DNA of 64,000 nt from Chamaecrista fasciculata (taxonomy: Eukaryota; Streptophyta; Magnoliopsida; Fabales; Fabaceae): contig QANZ01054389.1 in the NCBI GenBank assembly GCA_003254925.1, forward strand, positions 26,489 to 90,488. The letters run 5' to 3'. Below, piece by piece: positions 23,194 to 35,787 of this stretch; position 1 is the first letter of the stretch; every line of letters starts with the position of its first letter. Made by a program: the position numbers and the translations under genes. The notes below the pieces were generated by a model. That model did no database searches and was not told the DNA's origin. It saw only the letters and a list, made by a program, of their open reading frames with translations.

Positions 23194-24677
23194 CACCTCT
23201 TATTCCAATGCTAATGAAATTGTAATGTGGCACTGGCAAATCCAATTCCCCTTTGTATAATACCGTGTAAATGTTTCCTTACCTTGACTCCAATTCCTGA
23301 TTGCAGGATTGGTTACAAAGTGAGAAAGGATGATATGAGATGAGGTAGGCATAGGAAGTTTGGATCCAAAATGTATAAAAGCTATTTGAGTGGATCCCCT
23401 TGTAACCCAATTAATCTGGAAAATTCAGATTGATTTTGTATTTTTTTTTTAAATATTTCACCTCTTGTTTTATTGTGCAAAAATTGATTCTGGATAGCAT
23501 TCTGCACTGGGTGACTGAGTTTCAGATTGATGGGTTCTATTCCATATCTGTTGAGGGGATTTCATGAAGAAGCAATTTCTTTCTCTCAAAGACCTGGACC
23601 ATCACAGATTTTTGGGATCCCCATGACATTGGTTAGGAATACAAGTTTTTGTAAAGATGTGAGTATGTGACAAAGTTGAAAGTCCCCTTAGAAAGGAACC
23701 TTCCTACAAGACTGTCGGTTTGGGGATATGTTATCAGATGCCCTTCTCTTAATATTTGATTCATAAGAATTTTTGAGACGGGTACGTAATTCCTCTTCAT
23801 ATTGCTTGCCTCTTTAGGTGTACCTGTTCTGTTCTAAACATGGGAGATGAGTATTTTCAGTCTTCTATGTATGGTAACAACTAACAACCATTCGACAGGA
23901 GTGCTTTAAAAACAGGTTTTGGTCAACAAGCCGTACAATTTACTTCATTTTAAGTCATTAAGAAAAAGGAGAAGTGATGATCCACTTGAGAGTCGTAGCT
24001 TCTTGAAAGAAGAAAACGTTGAACTGACCAAGCTCCATCAAAGATGGGAAGACCCATCCCTTGGTCCTTGGCCATATGACTTTTAAGACCCAAAGTATGG
24101 AGATCCTTGTCAGCTCAATCGTTTGATTCGTTTATAAAGAGGTCGCGTCCTGAGAGTTCGATGATCTCTTTATTGTACTTCATTCCTGCAGGCAGCAACT
24201 TAGCCCAGCTCTTCTAAGGTAAGGAAACCGGAAGAAATCGGACTGTTTCATGCAAATCCAGTTATCTTAGTAGCCATCGATTAACTATAGGGAGAACCAA
24301 GAAAAGGACTATATCAAGAAAACCGGTGCAAATCGGACTGTTTTATGACAATATCTACATTCTGCAAAGCTTAACTCAAGAAGCTCTAGCAATTGAAGGC
24401 ACCAAGAAAAGGAAAGCTATTTCCCTGTGACCATGTCAATAGTAACAAAAAATGCGAACAAAAAGTAAATATAACTACAAAAGATTGTTATTAAAATAAC
24501 GTGACGGAACAGTTCTTAATAAGACCAATTCTTTTCCAGCCAAACCATAATAATCCTGGGACAAAACGGTTTACAGGGTAGTGATTCTTCGATCCTATAA
24601 AAAAAAACTCTAGTTGCCATGGAGTGAGTGCTGTTTAATATGTACTGCCTAGTGGGAAAAGGCTTGGTGGTTGTTGT
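23194..24677. other. Convergent intergenic region (3' UTRs of OSCA and MED33)
   Basis: No ORF of interest. It includes the 3' UTRs of two genes that point at each other. No transposon ends recognised. Confidence 0.5.
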
Positions 24678-27600
24678 TTAAGAACTACTTTCAATTATCA
24701 TTTCAGCTGCGGCACCCATGACACCTATCCCTCCAATTTCCAGTAGGCGAAGTGCCAAATCTTCTTCCTTCTGTTGTCTCAATCCGTTGCTCAGTTTCTT
24801 TAACATATCCACATCGACTTCCAAGACCCACGAAGGAGTGCATCCCACCATCAAGCTCACAAACCCAGACAAGTATGCATGCCACATGGCACTATCACAT
24901 CGAAGCGATATTTTCCCATCAAGGGCATTTGCAAGAAATTCCAAATGAGACTCGAGAATCTTCCGTCGTCGTTTCGATGCTGGTGATGAACAGTCAATAC
25001 CCCAGGCAAATGTACCACTAATCACAGCAAAATATGCCAGTGCATAGCCTTGAAGCATGGCCACCAAATGTCCAGATTCTCCACCGCTTTCCTGCTCTGA
25101 TCCATGGGATGATAAAAACAAGGAAGGCAGGGTTTCTTTTATCAAAGATTGAACCAAGCTAGATCCCCCTGAAATCCAAAGCAATGAAGCTCCAAGTAGT
25201 GCAGCATGCTTAACTCGTGCCATTGATGTAGCAAGAGAAACCTGTCCATATTTCATTCCATACTTGGTCTTCTTTAGTTTCTCCACTTGTCCCTTGGGCA
25301 ACCCACTACTTGCTATATCTCTAACGGAAAGCATCAAAAGAGACACAATTTCTTCTGTCAAGAACATTACATCTCTAACAGACCGGTACACCCTTAGGTA
25401 GAGTATCCCAGGAGCAACGGGGGAGATTCCACCGGAGAAGTGAGAACCAAAGCCGTGACCAAGAAGTGCACCAACACCACCATTGTTATGAACAGAGGCA
25501 GAACCAAGCCCGAGGGTTGATGTAAAGCAACTTTTTAGGAGCTGAACTACAGCATCCCTGCTGTGATGAAAGATAGTTCCAGAAGCAGAGAATACAAAGA
25601 AATCACTCCAACGCTTCACCTTCTGGACCCACAAAGAAGCTACAATAGGCATGCATGGCCATGGGCAACCAGAAGCAAGAGCACTCATAGCTGGACCAAT
25701 CAGTACTAGGTAACGCTCAGAAGCTTTGTCAAGTTTATAGGTTATTGTCAGGCTTACAAAAGCTGCCAACGGCAAAGGAAGGGTAGCTGGACAATTCCCA
25801 CCTGCTATCGTAAAGTTTAAATTAGTGTCAACAGATTGATTTGATGAATCATCGCTTCTCTATACAGATTAAGTCATACATCAAATTTGTCAATTAAGAA
25901 TTACTCATCATCTGTGGATTACTTGCCACAAAAATCTTATTTATCCAAAACATGCAAAGGTATTCACTATTCAGAGTAGAGAGTGAAACTGAAAAAAGCC
26001 CAAAGCTTGACCACAAGAAAATTAATTAATATCACTAACAAAGGCAGCATAAAAGGATCTGGAACCTAGATACTCCAAAAATTGATTGTTCAACAAACCA
26101 ATATATATATATAAAGAAATTAAAGACTTGAATTACCTGCAGCAAGGCTTGGGACATCAACACCTGTAGCCGCTAGAATTTTCTTTATCTGTTGCTCAAC
26201 AATGGATAAATTTGCAGCAGGGCTAGGCCAATCAGTTCCATTCATAAAAGCTGGCTTCCATATGCCCCGCGTTACTTCAGCAGAGAAGTAGCTTACAATG
26301 GTAGCTAAAGTTGCTGGAAGAAAGTCCGCAAGATCTTTGAGGCCTGAGGTAAAAATGCTCATAGAAGTTACATAGCAAATAACAATAATAATAACTTAAA
26401 ATAAATAAGCATTAACAATCCAGTTTGATGATTAACCAAACTTATGCTTCCATTGTACTCATCAAAATATTCAATGCCACCTTGAAGAAGGCAAATTCTC
26501 ACTAATAAAATGATAAAACTTATTATTTGTTATTAGTTTCCTCCATAAAATCATAATATGCCGAAGAATATTATTTAAGTTACTCCAAGAGTCATGTCAC
26601 ATACAATCTCACTCAACATATAGTCACATTCTTAGATTTTAAAGCATCATCACCTCCGCATAATTTAAATATATATATATTAATATGAAATTGAATAATA
26701 AAATCAAATTAGAAAAATATTAAGGCATTTTTGAGAAAGGTAGAGGAACCTGTAGCCAATTCACGGGGAGATAGCCTTCCATGAGCACAGGCTATAAGCG
26801 CAGCATCAAGCACAAAGGGAGTAGCTTCAAGGATATCCCAAGCAGGCACTTTCAGTTTTATCAAAGTATCTTCTAATGAAGACCCAGATGAATTGCTACT
26901 ACCTGAAGTTGTAGGTGTCACAGCCTGCACACCTCTATTTATCTTCCTGAACATCATGCTTAGTAGCGCATCAACAATCTGATGAACAGGTCCTCCAGGT
27001 GCAAGACCAGAGCGGGCTGAAGCAATACATTCTTTATGTTGCCGATACCAAAAGCTCAATTTCGGAAAGGAATCCATAAAAACAGGTTCTTTAGAGAAAG
27101 TTAAAAGTTTTGACAATCTTTTGCATTTTAACCGATCTTTTGGTGATTTTCCAAATGATGCGGATAGGCCGTTCCGAACCAACAAAAGGTACTCAGGACT
27201 TAGTTGGTATGCTAATCCTGGAGTTGCTGCACCTCCCATCACTTGTTCAAGAGGTGGATAGTTAAAACGCCATAACCTCAGCAGAAGAGTGAATGCATTA
27301 GAGAACACAGCATGGCAAGAAAGTTCTTCTCCAGTAGCAAGTGTCCATGAACCATTAGGAACGCAAGATCCAAAAACCTCACATATTGGCATTAGTATAG
27401 CCGCAAGTACTGGAACCTGAAAGTAGGTTATAAAACCCATATATCAGCTCAAAACATCTTAATTTCTATTATTTATCTTCCTTCTTTTTCTTTCTGGAAA
27501 AATATGGAAGTTATTATGAACATGTATGAGTAAAAAGAAACACAACACAACATACCAAGCCATGTAGGGAGAAAATCTGAACACAGTCTACAGATGAAAT

Positions 27601-30600
27601 TCCAATAAGAAGGGTGTTTAGAAAAGGAGCTTGACTGATCATATGGCTTTCAGACCCAGTGTAGTTAGGAAAAGATGGAGGCGAGAGCAATAGTATGATA
27701 AAAATAATGGTGTTCTCCTGCAAATAAAGATGATAGCTGCTAATCAGAAAGGAAATAATAGACAACGGAAAACAAGAAAAGGAGACAACAACATAGCAAG
27801 GGACTAGGTAAACAAAGAACAATCCAGTCTTCCCTTGTAAAAGACTGTTTGAAAAAACACATAAAATAGGCGTCATAATTACCTGCACATTCCAGCCACG
27901 TACCAGAGATGCCCCACAAAGAATGGTAGCAGCAAATATCCTTTCTTCATCTGAACCATTTCTTGCAATTTCATATATTTTCTCAATCTCTGCTAAGCTT
28001 GCATCAAATCCATTAGCTTAAATTCAGTTGCCTTTCCACTGACTAATATACAATAAAGAGCATCTGATATATCTGGCTTCAGGGAAAAGAAGGGTGTAAC
28101 GAAAGTCCAGGATATGGTAATGATACCATGGTTAATCAGAGAGCTGCCACTTTTACACACGCACAATATGTCTCCACAAGTGCTTGCGTGCATATGTGGT
28201 TGTGTGAGTGTCTATCAAATATGTATCTATCCATTTTCTATGAAGAACCCACATATGTCATGCTTTGAGCCATACCTACTGTTACTACACGATTCCTATT
28301 CTAAAAGTCCCGATAGTTTTAACAATAAATAAAGTATATAAGAAATTAATCTTTATTCTTAATAAGACTATTTTGAATATTATTTATTAATTTGTTCATC
28401 ATATCAGTTAATAAATTAAATAGGCAAGTTAATTAATCAATTAAGTAATTAAATCAATTGATTATTTAAGTAATCAAATCAATTAATTGAATATTAATTA
28501 AATAATTAAGTAAATGCACTCTTTCAGAGTAAGAGAAAATAGCTTATTGATTGCTTTGGATCTCCAAATTTTAACCATCTTGTTCAAAGAACACCAACAT
28601 ATCTAACTATCAAGCATTCCCCCAATGGCCTCCCCATTATTTATTTCAAAATTTCTTATAGACCAGACATTAGATAAAAAACTTTCCTAACCCATTCTCT
28701 AAAACATACCAACACTAAACAAAGTATTAAAGAAGTCCCTGAACTGAATAAGCAAATCTCAATGAATTCTAAGGTGCATGGTAGCTTTTATAAAAAAAAC
28801 TACAAGACAAAAAAGTTCAAGGTGAAAAGGCAATCAAGGTGCAAGAATTGTACTAAGAAGAAAAGAAAAAAGGGATAAGGAAAAACAAGAGAAGCTGATG
28901 TTCGAAGAATCTTCCTGAATTATCTGTGTAAGGTTATAAAATACTAGGACTTCATATATTGCAATATTGGAGTACAGAACCCTCTTAAAAGTTCATGTGC
29001 TCAGGAAACATAATAACTATTCACAGAAGTTGCTCAAACCAAACACCTTTCCAACATATGAACCATCAGACATTTTTTTTTATTTGGGCGGGGGGTGGTT
29101 GTGGATGGTACAGAAAAGATATACGGGGCAGCAAATTACCTGGGAGCTGGAGTAGCAACTAAGACATTGACCAACGGAGCAGTTAACTGTGACCCTTTCA
29201 TCAATGATGACCAGCCAGGAATCTGCCCAGGAATGCTACGGGGTATTTGACTACTGCGTGCATTGACATAACCAGGCCAAAAATAAGCTGATGTATCAAG
29301 CAGATTTCTTGCAATACAAGCTTCAACAATCAGATGCCGTAAGTTTCCAGCTACAAGAAAGCACAAAATACAATAAAATGTCATTCATATCATACCAAAT
29401 GGACGACATTAGGAGTATAGAACAAAGATGTGAAGAAGGCCTTTACAAGATAATCAGATAATCATACTTGAGAGCAAATAAACAGAAGAAAACAGACAGG
29501 AAAACAACAATTAACACAAGCTAAAGGTGCAATCAACAATCTATGGATGACTATAGCTATGACGGCAAAGAGTGAAAAGTGATGAGGTTCAGATTTTCCC
29601 AGGTAAAATCTATAAAGAAAACATTTACAAGATTGTAAAAAGAAATATTTAATTATTATAATATATAAGGGAGCCAGAAACCGCATTGACAGTTTGCCCA
29701 CAAGGTTAGATCTAAATAATTAATTTCGGGATAGGGATTTAAAAATGTAAGAAAACTCACCCAAAAAAAAATGTAAGAAAGTACTCTCAGTATTTAGTTA
29801 TAACTGCCTTGCAATGTTCATTTATCAAATCCTTTGAATTAGTGTTACTTGTGCACCTTAACAGTTTAATTTTTTAATTTTGCCTCATGGCTAACACTAG
29901 TTCCACACATTCCACGACAAAAGCAATTACTTACAACAATTCATGGGCAAGTCATTCGCACTAAAACATTCTAAGTAATCATTGCCAACTGTGTGTCCTG
30001 ATACAAACATGATAGCCTTGGCAGCAGCCTGATTAGCTACCAAAATAACAGATTGTGGAGGAGTCAGTAAGCTCTCGTAATCACCCAATAGCTGTAAGCT
30101 GGAAACCAATTCCCCGCGACGCTTTCCTAAAGCCTGTTTGTCTTTTCTTTGATTAGTAGGACTACGTTCGGCTTCTTCAATCAGTTTACCTTCCTCTTCT
30201 TCAATAATATTAGCAACTACAAGAGTTGTAAGGCAAAATAACATACACAAGCAGGTATCTAGCCGAGGTACAGGACCCTCACTTGGATCCCTCTCCTGAA
30301 AGAACAAGGAGGAATTTAAGTCGTTAGACAAGTGAAGACCATCATAAAGCATACAATTCAGTCTGGACCTTTAGTAACCAATGAATCAGATAAAATGTAG
30401 ATCCACCAACAATGATGTAATACTTTATCTATCACATGCTGCATAGTCTTTCCTTATTGATGAAAAACTTTGTCTTTTCACCACATCTTACAGATGAGTA
30501 GATTCATCAAGCAGGTTTTCCCTCATAAATCTTCTTCCGACAACAGCCCCCAAGGGTAAAAAAGCATTTAAACAAAAAAAAAATGATTATCCCCACCCAA

Positions 30601-33542
30601 AATCATAAAATAAATAGCCCGTGTTTTGTTTGAGGAATTTTCCTTCCACTTCAAAAAGAAATTTGTGACAACTACATATAATTTTGGTCAAACCAACTTT
30701 TCCTGTTTTTACCCTTTGAACAAGGCGTAGTGCCGAAACCCATAAACCAAAAAATGTATCGTGCCATGTAGTACCATTAACTGCTTGTAAAGCCTTCACC
30801 AAACCTGCAATAAAAACTTCAATTAAATAATACTGCTTTGAATGCTAAACGTCTTATCCATTCCAACACCATGCAGGAAACATTGTGATAATACAAGTCA
30901 CCAATATACCAGTAATAACTTCAACAGCACTTGAAGCCACCGCTTGCCCTCCATCCATTGCATCTTCCAAAATAAGATCAATAGGAAGCCATAGTAAAGA
31001 GCAATTATCACCATAAGAATGACCAGGAGAGGATATTTGTGAGCAAGCGGCCATTACAGAATTGAACCCCAGCTTCGATGTTTCAAAATCATGAGACAAA
31101 ACCTTATGGATATTGGAAATCAAAAGCAACAAGGTGTCTGGACTAATTTGTTTCATGTTCCTTAAAACTGAAGAGTTTGTTGCCAGCAGCTGCAGTTGGT
31201 GACTGAAAGATTCCCAATGCAATGGCCTACAATGATGAAAACTTTTACATGTAAAGTACCAATTCTTAAATGGACTTCCCAGAATCTAAATTGAGGAATG
31301 TTCAGACTGTTAACCTCTTAAAAGCAACATAGTCACATATGCACCACAATTTCAACAAATATTTCAATTAGTCTTACATGTTTCGATGGACTAACGATAT
31401 GATCCTTGAAATTATTTTGCTTTGTAAAAATTCTCCAATGATCTCAATGGCCATTGCTGTATTTGCCTTTTGCAACCCCTCCTTTTGATCGGATTTCTTT
31501 CCACTGAAGAAGTCAGGACCATCAATATCCATATCTTGCGGCTTATTTAACCATCTAGGCTTATTTTCTGGGACATGATCTAATAAACCTTCGTCATCTA
31601 ATGATGCTTCAAGTAACTGCCACACAATTGACAAGATAAATTCAACAAGAATAACTCCAGGTTCACAATCTTTGTGGCCATATACTTGGGAAACCTGAAG
31701 AACAGCATCAATTGATTTCATGATCCTGTGATACCATCAATATGAAATGTCATTAAGTAAATATGTTTTTTGACAGAAAAGAGTTTCTCTTATGGTTTTA
31801 CAGAGGAAGTGGAGACTGGAGAGAACTTATAAGCAAAAATCTAGTAATTTTATCATTTTGTTGTCCATATTCTTAAATCTTTTATCCTCCTTTTTACTTG
31901 TATACTTTCTTGTAATAAAAATTAAATCTCAAAATTATAAACATTTTAAGGAGCTACTAATTAAATAAATGAAGTAGGAAATCAAGTTGCAATTGAACCG
32001 CACTTTTGGTAGTTCGGACAGTTGATATGAAATGCAAGAGAAAAGGCATGTCGCCTGAGGAGCTCCATATAAAGTCTGTAAGCTGCTGGGTGAAGCTGTC
32101 TGTTTGGAACAACCCTGTAATCAAGGAAAGCCAAAGATATCATATAACCAGTGGGTGAAATGCAATTAAATCAGTAAAACAAGATTGTAATCAACTTAGC
32201 ATGTGAAGATTTAATTTGAAAAGGAGTGATTTTCAGTAAACAAGACAGCTAGCAGATTAGAAAATTATAGATCTTAGTCTTGCATTTCCTTGTAGGATTA
32301 GTTAAACTTCTCCCATTAGAGTTTCTAATGATCTACTGTAATGGGCAATTAAGTCAGAAAGAATAGTATACATGGATTTACATAATGCCAAAGAAGAAAA
32401 CGGAAAAGGAATTTTTATTGTGAAATCTACTATTAGAGTACATTATCTTACTGAATTGAACCAAAAGGAGAGTAGTGACTAAGACCAAAACATAAAGAAT
32501 AGAACCAGAGAAAGAAAGCATATCCAGATAATTCTAGTATAAAAGGGCAGTCCAGCAGCCAATGACAGCTAATATTATAAAGCATAGGTATGTTTAAGAG
32601 ACAAGAGGCATTGAAAAATGCAGGAAATTCAAAAACAAGGACAAAAAAGTGCCTAGGCGCTGTTGGAATATAGTGATGTCCAGTCCCGTCGAGTCACTCC
32701 TCATGCTACCAATATTTTGTTTAGGAAGAATCCAGGCACTCCAAAGGAAAATAAAAACCTTTTGAAAAGTATGTAAAGCAAATTTTCCAATATCTGTTTC
32801 TGTTTTCCTTTATTTTTGAAGTTTCTAGCACATGTTTACCCAACAATATTCATCTTTTGAAAAGCACCAAGGAGTTAGTTTTCGAAGTTGATTAGGACCG
32901 ATTAAAAATAAATAAATAAATAACTTGTGAATTCTCTAAAATCCCAACAACTACCTTTTTCCTATTTGAATTCGAATCCATCTAACATAATCAGATCCAT
33001 TTTTTCAAGCTTGGGAACTTAGTATTCCTAGCAGCTATATAATTTTTTTCTTAAACACCTATAGAATCATATTGAAATTTTCAGCAAATGTTTTACCAAA
33101 CAATATTCTGCAGGTTTCTCTTATGCAACAGGAGTTGAAAGGCCATAAAATTTCCAAACAGAGTCTAAGTTACAAAGGATACGCCAGAATAATTGACCTA
33201 AACACAATCATGTGAGGAAGAGTTTAAAAAAAGAACAGTAAAGAAGAAAACGATACAAGTGAGATGGTGGAAGAAAAAAGACCTGGCAGAGAGAAGGGCG
33301 ATAACGAACAAAGGAGGAACAATTCTGAGAGTCGAGGCCTTCTCGAGAAACTTCCACATGATAGGTACATGATTGTCCCAACAGATGTGAGAGACCAAGC
33401 GGTCGGCGAGCTCGACGGAGGGCAAAGAAACGCCGGCGGCGTTGAGAGTGGAACTCAGGTGAATCGCCCAAAGAAGAGGATCAGAGTTCTTCTCCTGAGC
33501 CGACTTGGTTAACTCCAAGACGGCATCCCAGATGGTCGCCAT
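24678..33542 (-). CDS. MED33: Mediator complex subunit 33 (MED33/MED5, REF4-RFR1 family)
   Basis: Twelve coding exons, in transcript order: 33283-33542, 32004-32114, 31378-31725, 30910-31226, 30713-30804, 29935-30295, 29140-29350, 27883-27997, 27556-27717, 26750-27416, 26137-26343, 24678-25801. Phases join exactly and give 1324 residues, near the length of Arabidopsis MED33A/B. Diagnostic blocks are MATIWDAVLELTKSAQEKN and LWAIHLSSTLNAAGVSLPS at the N-terminus, GNLRHLIVEACIARNLLDTS, ISSVDCVQIFSLHGLVP and, near the C-terminus, SGGISPVAPGILYLRVYRS. MED33 is the plant MED5 in the Mediator tail; Arabidopsis REF4 and RFR1 repress phenylpropanoid genes. I chose the ATG at 33542; an in-frame upstream extension to 33593 is not conserved. 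Intron 2 has an unusual donor, GTGCGG. Whether A or B type is not settled. GA-rich 5' UTR lies at 33543 to about 33760. Confidence 0.94.
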
Positions 33543-33759
33543 GAGTATAGTGTTCGAGGTCAAAACACGAATCGACTTCCTCGCAGAAACCAAAGAGAAG
33601 AGACACTATGCTATAAATCAAGAAAGCAAAGAAATAATCAAACTATTTATGCATGGAATTTGACTGAAACTCAAAAGTCCTCTTCGTCTTCCCTCTTTTC
33701 TTCAAATCCCTTCTCTCTCTGTCTCTCTCACTCTCTCACTCTATTTTAAAATTTGCCCA

Positions 33760-35032
33760 TTGGTTTCATTTATTCATTTTTATATTTTTATTACACTTTC
33801 TATTTCGGTGCATCTATTTCATAACTGAACATGCTAATTGCTACCAAAATTTGCACCAAAACAAAGTCCCATTTACTTTACTTGAATACTTCAGTGATGT
33901 AACCTAGTGATTCTTCGCTTAATTCCTTAATCAAATGTGTTTTTTTTAAGTAGAAGACCTAAAAAAAATACTTCAGTTTTCAAGTGATAATATATATATA
34001 TAATATAATCTATACTATATCATTATATATTGCAAACTTAATATTTGTGAAAATACTAAATTTTTTTATTTTAAATAACCTTTACAGTTGCGGATAGTAG
34101 CTGCACTTTTCTACAAATGCACCTTGGGGAAAAAATAATTAATACGGTCCACCGTATTATTTATCCCATACAGTTTTGACTTTAGAATTTATAAATAATA
34201 TATTGCCCATTTATGGATACAGACATTTTGAAAATTTAATATTCTCCAACACTTAATGCATGAACATTGTAATAACAATATTTTAAAAAATATAGTAACA
34301 CGTAAATTTTTTTACAAAAAAGTATCTATTTCTTTCTTTCTTACTACTGATCATGTAAAAAAAATTTATTATGTATCTAATGTTTAATAAAAAAAATGTA
34401 CATAAATTTACTCCTAAAATTACATATACAAAAAGCATATATAAGCTTATTCTTACACATGTGCCAAAATAAAAACTGTCTTGTCATACAATCATGATTC
34501 ATGATATTGGTGACACCTTTCTCAGTTAAGAATGTACGAGCATTCATCACTCTCCAGGATGATAAATTAAACAAATTTGTAAAATAACAAGTTGTTCCTT
34601 GTCACCTGACAAGAAGTATTTGTTTATCTAGTGAACACAAGAGAGCTCGGCTTTAAAATCAAGCTTTGCAGTACAATATGATTACTCAGTTATAATGACT
34701 ATGATTTCATAACTAAACTCAAGACATGTAAATTTAGTAACTAGTAATTGCTAATGGAGTCCGACAGCTGTGGAAAAATGTTGAACAATAATTAGTATGT
34801 AATTACCGCATTATATGAATCTGCTTTTTTCCGTTTTGCATTTTGTTTCTTTTCAAGAAGCATAAAATAAATGAGGAAGCAGAAGAAGAAGATTCACCAT
34901 GAATCTACAAACTGTATCTCAAATTCTCAGTTGAGTCAGGTCCCTAACATATAAACATCTCCATCTAGATTCTAGAATAACCTTTCATGATCTAAAGGAT
35001 AAAGACAGGCCAATCGCTAAGGCTGTCATTTT
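33760..35032. other. Intergenic between MED33 promoter and exonuclease 3' end
   Basis: AT-rich, no gene or clear repeat ends seen. Divergent from neither neighbour: both genes run leftward, so this holds the MED33 promoter and the 3' UTR of the exonuclease. Confidence 0.5.
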
Positions 35033-35723
35033 CTAAACTAAATCCAAACACCAACATTTATAGTCTGGTTTTGACATGGCAAAAAGTTCATCGGGTGTGG
35101 AGTTCTCAAGTTCCTTGGATTTCCAGAAATCAGAAATGCCAGAGATGTTACTCAATTTAAATGCTCCTAAGCATTCCTCCTTATGTACTTGCCCACGAAT
35201 TCTCTTGTACAGCCTCATCACAGAAACACAGTCTTCATATGGGTCATGTGTGCCAGACTGGATGTCATAACTGGAAAGAGAACAATTTAAATTGGAACAT
35301 GAGTTTACGAATGAAAAAAGAGAAGTAGAAAGGAGAGGGGAAGTTGACTTGCCCTAAATATGTTCGAGTAAGGTATTTGAGGGAATGGCTGACCAAGTTT
35401 GTTTTCATCAATGGACGATACTTTGCAGTGTCCCTGTATCACAAAATACAAAGATGGGCATATAGTAATATCCAAGTACCACAAATATTCACTCGCAGGT
35501 TATAACACTTGCCATTAAAAGCAAACATATGTAATCAACCCACCGAAACAAAATATAAAAGGAATCCAACCAACTGAAACATCATAGAGTTCTGTCAGGT
35601 ACAGGGGAAATTTAAGTTCTCAACTGCTTTGGAACATGTTTAGATATAATAAATGAGATTTAAAATTGTTGTATTGTATATGTCTCCTAAGTAATAAAGG
35701 GTAATGATATGTGGACAAATATA

Positions 35724-35787
<64 letters not shown>

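Noticed and set aside
28330-28510. Repeated TTAATTAA / AATCAATT words in a MED33 intron
   Set aside because: Simple AT-rich low-complexity sequence without clear arms or target duplication, so not called as an element.
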